Positions 57,258 through 64,000 of a stretch of DNA of 64,000 nucleotides are shown piece after piece (position 1 is the stretch's first letter; each line of letters starts with the position of its first letter). The stretch is from positions 1 to 64,000 of the forward strand of contig JAJQFI010000016.1 of NCBI GenBank assembly GCA_021201235.1, in the 5' to 3' direction. Position numbers and translations under genes: made by a program. The stretch comes from Oscillospiraceae bacterium (lineage in GTDB: Bacteria; Bacillota; Clostridia; Oscillospirales; Ruminococcaceae). A model generated the notes under the pieces. It searched no databases, was not told the origin of the DNA, and saw only the letters and a list, made by a program, of their open reading frames with translations.

Positions 57258-58676
57258 ATGGAGAACGCGATTATCCTCGCCGCCGGTGCGGGAAAAAGAA
57301 TGCACTCAGACAAGCCGAAGGTTCTTATGGAGGTGCTCGGGAAGCCGATGCTCTCATGGGTAACGGAAGCTTGCGAGAATGCGGGAATTGAAAATATCTG
57401 CGTAGTCAAGGGCTACGGTGCGGATGAAATAGACAATTATCTTTGCGGAAAATATGAAACAGTTTTACAATCTCAGAGACTTGGAACGGGTCATGCGGTT
57501 ATGTGTGCAAAAGAGTTTCTTTCGGATTTTCTTAAAAAGAATCCTGAAAGCCACACTCTTGTTGCCTGCGGCGATTCACCTTTTATTGATTTCAAGACGA
57601 TAAGAGCGGCACTGGAGTTTCACAAGCTTAGCGGAAGTGCGGCAACCGTTATCACAGCCGACTCCCCTAACCCATACGGTTACGGAAGAATAGTCCGCAA
57701 AGGCGGAGAACTGAGTGCAATTATCGAAGAAAGAGACTGCACGCCCAAGGAAAGAAAAATCCGGGAGATAAATTCCGGATGCTATTGGTTCGACACCGAG
57801 AAGCTTCTCGAATTTCTTCCGATGCTTACAAGAGAAAACGCTCAGGGAGAGTATTATCTTACAGATACCGTGGCTTTGATGACCTCAAAAGACTTGAAGG
57901 TCACTGCATTCAAAACGGACAATTCTGATGCCGTTTTAGGCGCTAATGACAGAAAAGGGCTGTTGAAGCTCAATGACATTGCAAGAAAGAGAATAATTGA
58001 AAGACACCTCGAGAATGGCGTTGAGTTTATCACAACCGACGGAATTACAATTTCCCCCGATGTCAGGATTGGTGCAGGTACGAAGATTTTGCCGTCAACT
58101 ATTCTCACAGGCAACACTGTTATCGGCAATAACTGCATCATAGGTCCGAATTCGAGGCTTGAAAATACCGCTGTCGGGGATGATTCGACGCTCGATAATG
58201 TTGTTGCCCATGACGCTACTGTCGGGTCCCACGTTTCCGTGGGTCCGTTCGTACAGTTGAGAGCCGGTACTGTTATCAAAGACTATGCCCATGTCGGAGA
58301 TTTCGTCGAGATTAAAAATTCCGTAATCGGAGAAGGCACGGCTGTGGCACATCTTACATATGTCGGGGACAGCGACGTCGGAAAGAATGTCAACTTCGGT
58401 TGCGGAGTTGTGACGGTCAACTATGACGGAACCAATAAAGCAAGATGCACTATTGGCGATAATGCGTTTATCGGATGCAATACGAATCTGATTGCTCCTG
58501 TCAATATCGGCGACTGCGCCTACACTGCGGCAGGGTCAACCGTAAATAAGAATGTTCCGGACGGGGCGCTTGCCATTGAACGTTCAAAGCTTGAAATCAG
58601 AGAAGGCTATGCCGAGCATAAGCTTAAGCGCCATATTGAAAAAGGCAAAGAGCTCGAAGAAAAGCTAAAAGATTAA
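57258..58676 (+). CDS. glmU: Bifunctional UDP-GlcNAc pyrophosphorylase / GlcN-1-P acetyltransferase
   Basis: A 472-residue two-domain enzyme making UDP-N-acetylglucosamine for the cell wall. The uridyltransferase domain starts LAAGAGKRMHSDKPKVL, with GTGHAV and GYGRIV later. The C-terminal left-handed beta-helix (from about residue 255) has hexapeptide repeats and the acetyltransferase site around YAHVGDFVEIKNS and GCGVVTVNYDG. The ATG at 57258 is chosen over 57246 because GGAGG (57248-57252) must lie upstream of the start. First gene of glmU-pth-mfd. Confidence 0.96.
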   Translation: MENAIILAAGAGKRMHSDKPKVLMEVLGKPMLSWVTEACENAGIENICVVKGYGADEIDNYLCGKYETVLQSQRLGTGHAVMCAKEFLSDFLKKNPESHTLVACGDSPFIDFKTIRAALEFHKLSGSAATVITADSPNPYGYGRIVRKGGELSAIIEERDCTPKERKIREINSGCYWFDTEKLLEFLPMLTRENAQGEYYLTDTVALMTSKDLKVTAFKTDNSDAVLGANDRKGLLKLNDIARKRIIERHLENGVEFITTDGITISPDVRIGAGTKILPSTILTGNTVIGNNCIIGPNSRLENTAVGDDSTLDNVVAHDATVGSHVSVGPFVQLRAGTVIKDYAHVGDFVEIKNSVIGEGTAVAHLTYVGDSDVGKNVNFGCGVVTVNYDGTNKARCTIGDNAFIGCNTNLIAPVNIGDCAYTAAGSTVNKNVPDGALAIERSKLEIREGYAEHKLKRHIEKGKELEEKLKD

Positions 58677-58752
58677 ATCACAATGAAGAAATAAAACCAC
58701 TCACCCGCCCGACTTCGGTTGTGCGGGTTGAAGTCATGAACGGAGGATATAA

Positions 58753-59355
58753 ATGGGGTTATTTACGAAAAAGAAAGAGACAGCCGGAAGCATTGAATGG
58801 CTTATTGTGGGCTTGGGAAATCCCGGGTCTCAGTATGAGAGAACACGCCACAACTGTGGCTGGTTGACGGCTGACAAACTGGCGGAGAAATATAATGTCA
58901 AGCTCAAAAAGCTCAAATTCAAATCGCTCTGCGGAGAGGCTACGATATCCGGCAAAAAGTGCCTTATCATGAAACCGACAACTATGATGAATTCAAGCGG
59001 CGAAGCTGTTGTCGAGGCGCTGAATTTCTATAAAATTCCCATCGAGAATGTGCTTGTCATCTGCGACGATATCTCGCTTGATTTAGGCAAAATCCGGGTT
59101 AAGAGAAAGGGCTCGGACGGAGGTCAGAAAGGACTTCGGAGCATCATATACTTGAGTGGAAAGGATACTTTTCCCAGGGTCAAAATCGGAATCGGTGCAA
59201 AGCCGAACCCGGAATATGACCTGGCGGCATGGGTACTTTCGAGATTCAATGACAATGAATTCGTCACCATGAACGAAGCCTTTGACAGAGCTATTACCGG
59301 TGTTGAACTTATCGTCGATGATAAGATTGACGAAGCTATGAACAGACTTAACTGA
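58753..59355 (+). CDS. pth: Peptidyl-tRNA hydrolase
   Basis: A 200-residue monomeric esterase that frees tRNA from peptidyl-tRNA. The catalytic His is in YERTRHNCGW, with VGLGNPGSQYE before it and KPTTMMNSSGEAV and DDISLDLGKIRVKRKGSDGGQKG after it. A 13-residue N-terminal extension (MGLFTKKKETAGS) precedes the usual start; GGAGG before 58753 supports it. The stop codon lies inside the first of three palindromes that separate it from mfd. glmU-pth-mfd is a common gene order in Bacillota. Confidence 0.95.
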   Translation: MGLFTKKKETAGSIEWLIVGLGNPGSQYERTRHNCGWLTADKLAEKYNVKLKKLKFKSLCGEATISGKKCLIMKPTTMMNSSGEAVVEALNFYKIPIENVLVICDDISLDLGKIRVKRKGSDGGQKGLRSIIYLSGKDTFPRVKIGIGAKPNPEYDLAAWVLSRFNDNEFVTMNEAFDRAITGVELIVDDKIDEAMNRLN

Positions 59356-59399
59356 CGTTAAGTCATAACTAACGTTAAGTGGGCTTAACTGTCGTTAAG
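59347..59399. repeat. Three tandem 16-bp palindromes between pth and mfd
   Basis: CTTAAC-TGAC-GTTAAG (59347-59362), CATAAC-TAAC-GTTAAG (59364-59379) and CTTAAC-TGTC-GTTAAG (59384-59399). The first and third are perfect 6-bp inverted repeats around four bases, the second has one mismatch. The starts are 17 and 20 bp apart, and the pth stop TGA lies in the first spacer. Confidence 0.8.
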
Positions 59400-59428
59400 C
59401 CAATCTTTTAATATTTGGAAGGAATATT

Positions 59429-62400
59429 ATGGGTATATTTTATGATGCCATAGACAGGCTTTCGTTCTTACGGGAGCTAAACACGGCAGTAAAATCCGGA
59501 CAGCTCCCCACTTCGGTGACGGGGCTTTCGTCCGTTCATAAAGCGCATGCGGTTCTCAGCCTTTCGCAGGACAGACCGGTTCTGGTCATCACTCCCGACG
59601 ACGCAAGCGCAGTGAGAATGGTCTCGGATATTAACGAGATGGCTGGAAGAGAAATCGCCTGCCAGTTTCCTGCAAGGGATATAATACTCGCCGATGTCGA
59701 TGCTGTCTCGCGGGAATACGAGCAGAAGAGGATCTATGCTCTTGAAAAGCTTCAGAACGGAACGGCTAAAGTGCTCGTTTGCAGTGCTGAAGCATGCCTT
59801 GAAGGGACGATTCCGCCGGAAGTGCTCCGCGATATGAGCTTTACGCTCTCCCCTGCCGACTCGGTTGATACGGGAAAGCTCTCTGAGAAGCTTATAGAAA
59901 TGGGCTATACACGCTATCCGCAGACAGAGGGAGTCGGGCAGTTTTCGATAAGAGGCTTGATTGTCGACATCTTCCCAGTCGGAATGAACATGCCGATAAG
60001 GCTTGAGCTCTGGGGCGACGAGATTGACACGGTTTCAACCTTTGATATCGAATCACAGAGACGATTTGACACTATCAAGAGCGTTACCATATCCCCTGCC
60101 AAAGAGCTTCTGATATCAGGCGAAAATCTTGCTTTTGAAATCAAAGAGCTTCTTGAAAAAGCCACCGGCAAGCGTTCAGCAGAGATTAAGAAGCATCTGA
60201 ATCAGGATCTCGACATGATAAATTCGGGTCTTATGCCGGCAAGCCTTGACAAATACTACAAGCAGATTTATGGCGAGACAAGCACAGTTTTCGATTATTT
60301 CGAGGACGGAGTCTGCGTTATCTGCGAGTATTCAGATGTTCTGGAGAAAGCGAAAGACGTCACGGCACAGCTCTCGGAGGATATTAAACTTCTGTATGAA
60401 GACGGGCTCCTGTTCAAGGAGATGTCGGGATTCACCATAGAGCCGGCTGTGATGTTCCAGAAAGCACTTAAGATGGGATGTATTTATCTCGACACATTCA
60501 TGCACGGGTCGGACGTAAGGCTCAAGAAGCTTATTTCGGCGGAGGCTTACCAGTCGTCCGTCTGGAGCGGAGACTCGGCGACCCTTGACGATGAGATTGA
60601 AAACTATATCACCAGGGGCTTCTGCATGGTCGTCCTTGTCGGGAGCACAAAGGCGGCAAGCATCGTGTCTCAGGATATCGAGCGAAGCGGCTATAAAGTC
60701 CAGAGGCTCAATGACAAGTCGGTCTATCAGGAAGGACTTGTGTATGTCGGAGTCGGCTGTCTTTCGGGAGGATTTGAATATCCAACAGCGAAGTTCGCCG
60801 TCATCACTCAGCAAAAGGTATTTACGGCTCGAAAGAGAAGCAAGAAACGCCCCGACAATTCGGAGCGAATCAACAGCATTTCGGATATTTCGAAGGGCGA
60901 TCTGGTCGTCCACAGCCTGCATGGAATCGGCAAGTTTGAGGAAATCTCAAATATTGAGACGAACGGAGTCACGAAAGATTACATCACCATCAAGTATGCC
61001 GGAACAGACGTATTGTACGTCCCAGTCACTCAGCTCGATATGGTTTCAAAGTATGTGGGAACCGGCGACGACGAGAACGTCAAGCTGAGCAAGCTCGGCG
61101 GAACCGAATGGGCGAAAACGAGAGCCCGGGTCAAGAAAGCCTGCAAGGACATGGCAGACGAGCTTATCAAGCTTTATGCCCAGAGACAGCTTGCCAAGGG
61201 CTTTGCATTTTCGGAGGACAACGTCTGGCAGACCGAGTTTGAGGAAAGATTCGAATATCAGGAGACCGACGACCAGCTCAGGTCGATACAAGAAATAAAA
61301 TCCGACATGCAAAAGCCTGTCCCAATGGACAGACTTCTCTGCGGAGATGTAGGATTCGGGAAGACCGAAGTCGCTCTCAGAGCCGCCATGAAGTGCATTC
61401 TTGACGGGAAGCAGTGCGCTATACTCGTTCCGACAACTGTTCTTGCTTGGCAACACTATCAGACTGCTTTAAGGCGATTCGAGCACTTAGATGTAAATAT
61501 TGAATTGATGTCAAGGTTCCGTTCTCAGAAAGAGCAGAAGGTAATCGCAAGAAAGCTCGAGAGAGGCGAAATTGACCTCGTAATCGGCACTCACAGACTT
61601 GTTCAGAATGATATAAGGTTCAAGGACCTGGGACTTCTCATTATAGATGAAGAGCAGAGATTCGGTGTCGCCCACAAGGAGCATATGAAGGAGCTCTACC
61701 CTTCTGTTGATATCCTGACTCTTTCGGCTACCCCTATTCCCCGCACCCTTAACATGGCGCTCAGCGGAATAAGAGATATGTCTGTTATTGAAGAGCCGCC
61801 GGCGGACAGATATCCCGTTCAGACATACGTTATAGAATATCAGCAGGGCGTTATCCTGCAGGCGATTCACAAAGAGCTTCGCCGTGGCGGACAGGTATAC
61901 TACATACACAACAGAATTGAAACTCTCGACGCGTGCGCTTACAGGCTTCAACAGAATCTCCCGGGAGCTAAAATTGGTGTCGCCCACGGACAGATGGACG
62001 AGAGGGAGCTTTTGGAGATCTGGCGACAGCTTCTGGAGCGAGAAATCGATATTCTCGTATGTACCACTATCATTGAGACCGGCGTCGATGTTCCGAACGT
62101 AAATACACTCATCATCGAGGATGCCGACAGATTCGGACTTTCACAGCTCTATCAGCTGAGAGGTCGTGTCGGACGGTCGTCAAGAAGAGCGTATGCCTAT
62201 TTCACATTCAGGCGTGGAAAGGTCCTGTCGGAGGTCGCCGCAAAAAGGCTTGAAGCGATAAGAGAACTGACGCAGTTCGGCTCGGGATTCAAGATAGCTC
62301 TTAGGGACCTCGAAATAAGAGGCGTCGGGTCTATTCTCTCTGCCAAACAACACGGGCACATGGAAGCCGTCGGATATGATATGTATCTACAGCTCCTCGA

Positions 62401-62881
62401 AGAAGCCATCGCCGCAAGCAAGGGAGAAACCAAACCGAAAGCATCGGAGGACTGCCTTGTTGACGTTACGATAGATGCGTTTATTCCGGAAACATATATC
62501 GAGTCGCTTAAGGCAAGGCTTGAAGCCTATCGGAAGATTGCTTCCATTCTGACCGTTGAGGATTCGGAAGACGTTATCGACGAGTTTATCGACCGCTACG
62601 GCGAGCCGCCGAAATCGGTTATGGGACTTATAGACGTTGCACTCGTAAGAAACGGTGCGGCGAGACTCGGAATCAAGGAAATAACCCAGCGAGGAAACAA
62701 CCTTATCTTCTATGTCACCGAGAATGCTTCGGTCAATTCCATTATGAATCTGACGAAGAAGTTTGCCGGCAGAATCCTTGTAAACGGCTCCGAGGGCGGG
62801 TACATCCAGCTCACACTCGGGAAGAAAGAACAGCCGCTACAGATGATGAAGGCGGTCGTGGAGACAATGCAAGCAGAATAG
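59429..62881 (+). CDS. mfd: Transcription-repair coupling factor
   Basis: A 1150-residue ATP-dependent translocase that removes stalled RNA polymerase and recruits UvrA. In order: UvrB-like N-terminal part with GVGQFSIRGLIVDIFP, RNA-polymerase interaction domain with GDLVVHSLHGIGKFE (around residue 490), RecG-type motor with Walker A GDVGFGKTEVALRA, DEEQRFG box, TATPIPRTL and QLRGRVGRS, and the C-terminal autoinhibitory D7 domain. Length is standard. AAGGA lies before the ATG. It ends with a strong terminator. Confidence 0.97.
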   Translation: MGIFYDAIDRLSFLRELNTAVKSGQLPTSVTGLSSVHKAHAVLSLSQDRPVLVITPDDASAVRMVSDINEMAGREIACQFPARDIILADVDAVSREYEQKRIYALEKLQNGTAKVLVCSAEACLEGTIPPEVLRDMSFTLSPADSVDTGKLSEKLIEMGYTRYPQTEGVGQFSIRGLIVDIFPVGMNMPIRLELWGDEIDTVSTFDIESQRRFDTIKSVTISPAKELLISGENLAFEIKELLEKATGKRSAEIKKHLNQDLDMINSGLMPASLDKYYKQIYGETSTVFDYFEDGVCVICEYSDVLEKAKDVTAQLSEDIKLLYEDGLLFKEMSGFTIEPAVMFQKALKMGCIYLDTFMHGSDVRLKKLISAEAYQSSVWSGDSATLDDEIENYITRGFCMVVLVGSTKAASIVSQDIERSGYKVQRLNDKSVYQEGLVYVGVGCLSGGFEYPTAKFAVITQQKVFTARKRSKKRPDNSERINSISDISKGDLVVHSLHGIGKFEEISNIETNGVTKDYITIKYAGTDVLYVPVTQLDMVSKYVGTGDDENVKLSKLGGTEWAKTRARVKKACKDMADELIKLYAQRQLAKGFAFSEDNVWQTEFEERFEYQETDDQLRSIQEIKSDMQKPVPMDRLLCGDVGFGKTEVALRAAMKCILDGKQCAILVPTTVLAWQHYQTALRRFEHLDVNIELMSRFRSQKEQKVIARKLERGEIDLVIGTHRLVQNDIRFKDLGLLIIDEEQRFGVAHKEHMKELYPSVDILTLSATPIPRTLNMALSGIRDMSVIEEPPADRYPVQTYVIEYQQGVILQAIHKELRRGGQVYYIHNRIETLDACAYRLQQNLPGAKIGVAHGQMDERELLEIWRQLLEREIDILVCTTIIETGVDVPNVNTLIIEDADRFGLSQLYQLRGRVGRSSRRAYAYFTFRRGKVLSEVAAKRLEAIRELTQFGSGFKIALRDLEIRGVGSILSAKQHGHMEAVGYDMYLQLLEEAIAASKGETKPKASEDCLVDVTIDAFIPETYIESLKARLEAYRKIASILTVEDSEDVIDEFIDRYGEPPKSVMGLIDVALVRNGAARLGIKEITQRGNNLIFYVTENASVNSIMNLTKKFAGRILVNGSEGGYIQLTLGKKEQPLQMMKAVVETMQAE

Positions 62882-62892
62882 TGAGAAAAGCA

Positions 62893-62933
62893 AAAGAGCC
62901 AACGTCACAAATCGTGCCGTTAGCTCTTTTTTG
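62893..62933. terminator. Terminator of mfd, facing the convergent permease gene
   Basis: AAAGAGC plus AACG pairs with CGTT plus GCTCTTT (62893-62929). A T-run follows on the plus strand and an A-run precedes, so it can work both ways. Confidence 0.87.
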
Positions 62934-62943
62934 TTGCAAAATT

Positions 62944-64000
62944 TTATTCTGTTCTCAGTGCCTCTACGGGGTCCTTCTTCGCCGCCATACTTGACGGAAC
63001 AAGTCCGGAAATAAGCGTGAGAACCGTGCTTATGACTATGAGTACAACTGCACTCACCGCAGGAAGCGAAGCCGCAAGGTAGGAAATGCCTGTGATGCTT
63101 TGCAGGATGATGTTTATAGGAATCAGCAACAGGAGAGAAATTATTATTCCCATTGCGCCCGATACAAATCCTTCGATAAGTGTTTCGGCGTTGAATACTC
63201 TTGAAATATCACCCTTTGACGCACCGATTGCACGAAGAATACCGATCTCCTTCGTTCTCTCAAGAACTGAGATGTAGGTTATAACCGCAATCATGATTGA
63301 GGAAACGATGAGCGAAATCGCTACGAACGCAATCAGGACATACGAAATAGCGTTGATTATCGTAGTCATCGAGGACATCAGGAGTGCAATATAGTCGGTA
63401 TAGGAAATCTGGTCATCCTCGTCAACACTTTCATTATACTCCTCTATCAAGGTTGAGATTTCGTCCTTGTCTTCAAACGATGCGGCGTAGATATAGATTG
63501 CACTGGGTGAGCCCTGATCGACATAGCCCAAAAGCGACATGTTGTCATCATAGGTCGAATCCGAGAAACCGCTCGGAATATTCTCATCATGGAGCGACTG
63601 GTATTCATCGTCGGAAAGCTTATATGAATCGAACATTGCGGCAACCTCAGCATCGCTGAGAGCAGAGAGCTGAGTCGAGATGGTCTCGGCATATTGCTGA
63701 GCGACCAAAGCGGAAAGAATCTGGTTTATATATGTGTCCTCTGTAGTGGCATCAAGCGTCGCAATATAAGATCTTATAGACTCTTCATCCATCTGTGTCT
63801 GGCTGACAAATGCCTGTACGAGAAGGTCTTCAATCTGTTCATCGGTCATCGTCGTGCGGTATTGCTCAACAGCTGTGCTTATATAGTCTTCACTCGGAAC
63901 GCTTGCAAGCGACAGGTATGCTTCCGCTTTTTCCGAGTCGGTGAGTTCTGAAATCCACTCATCAACTTCGACCTTGATATCCTCCAGAGAAAGCTCGTCA
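62944..64000 (-). CDS. ABC transporter permease, FtsX/MacB type (C-terminal part)
   Basis: Partial gene: the frame is open to the right edge, so the start is outside. The visible 350 residues contain an extracellular, acidic, Asp/Ser-rich domain and then the C-terminal membrane core with three helices. VLERTKEIGILRAIGASKGDISRVF is the conserved coupling segment of FtsX/MacB permeases (given here by its position near residues 195-220 of the fragment), and the protein ends MAAKKDPVEALRTE. Such permeases export peptides, lipids or antibiotics, or drive cell-wall hydrolases. The substrate is unknown; the partner ATPase would be outside the window. Confidence 0.85.
   Translation of the reverse strand, partial: DELSLEDIKVEVDEWISELTDSEKAEAYLSLASVPSEDYISTAVEQYRTTMTDEQIEDLLVQAFVSQTQMDEESIRSYIATLDATTEDTYINQILSALVAQQYAETISTQLSALSDAEVAAMFDSYKLSDDEYQSLHDENIPSGFSDSTYDDNMSLLGYVDQGSPSAIYIYAASFEDKDEISTLIEEYNESVDEDDQISYTDYIALLMSSMTTIINAISYVLIAFVAISLIVSSIMIAVITYISVLERTKEIGILRAIGASKGDISRVFNAETLIEGFVSGAMGIIISLLLLIPINIILQSITGISYLAASLPAVSAVVLIVISTVLTLISGLVPSSMAAKKDPVEALRTE

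Noticed and set aside
59347-59399. CRISPR or transposon end at the pth-mfd junction
   Set aside because: Repeats are only 16 bp, palindromic and in the middle of a normal operon. No transposase or target duplication is seen.
1-64000. Prophage, integrative element or secondary-metabolite cluster
   Set aside because: No integrase, capsid, relaxase, transposase, polyketide or peptide synthetase genes were found. The condensation-type domain at 52075-54228 is a lone acyltransferase and not part of an assembly line.

Overview
The window reads as chromosomal DNA from an anaerobic, spore-lineage member of the Clostridia (Bacillota), most like the Ruminococcus/Oscillospiraceae group. Support for this: an oxygen-sensitive class III ribonucleotide reductase (NrdD/NrdG), the spore genes spmA/spmB and a SpoIIM-family protein, AbrB, MarR-controlled pairs of ABC exporters, pyruvate phosphate dikinase with GTP-type PEP carboxykinase, sigma-A promoters and strong Shine-Dalgarno sites, and several GTG or TTG starts confirmed by their ribosome sites. 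I see no prophage, insertion sequence, CRISPR array, rRNA operon or origin. Both ends cut through ABC permease genes of the FtsX/MacB type.

Layout. 1-4.6 kb: permease fragment, trmL with a pyridoxal kinase gene, and a membrane-protein operon (TPR protein, SpoIIM, DUF624). 4.7-9.0 kb: marR and a heterodimeric ABC exporter. 9-11.4 kb: tRNA-Ser, a MATE gene broken by an amber codon, and a YfcE-like phosphoesterase. 11.4-15.0 kb: a coupled operon acyltransferase-GT8-GT8-acyltransferase. 15.0-20.4 kb: a cluster of hairpins, two tRNA-Gln genes, a phosphoribosyltransferase, hinT, alaS with its T-box, and a HAD hydrolase. 20.4-24.6 kb: a second marR-ABC-ABC cassette, on the opposite strand, with one ABC gene frameshifted, then tRNA-Val. 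24.7-36.4 kb: an esterase, DUF6514, the deo operon (deoC-deoD-deoB-cdd-pdp), an orphan oligopeptide-type binding protein, nrdG and nrdD behind an NrdR-type promoter, and a DUF4358/SGNH pair. 36.6-43.5 kb: asnB, then mntP, a Ca/Mn-type P-ATPase and a GH43 enzyme behind a yybP-ykoY Mn riboswitch. 43.5-49 kb: folD, lgt, abrB, spmAB, ymdB, ttcA. 49-57 kb: pckG, a DUF6320 protein with a hydrolase/acyltransferase fusion, and ppdK. 57-64 kb: glmU-pth-mfd and the last permease.

Working together. The deo genes break nucleosides down to pentose phosphate and bases, beside the nrd genes that make deoxynucleotides. ppdK and pckG are the PEP-pyruvate and PEP-oxaloacetate steps. mntP and the P-ATPase form a Mn/Ca efflux unit under one metal-sensing leader. 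The most unusual regions are the acyltransferase/GT8 operon, the hydrolase-acyltransferase fusion, the three tandem palindromes before mfd, and two structured intergenic regions. Two transport genes carry single-base lesions although their promoters and ribosome sites are intact; these could be real decay or assembly error.
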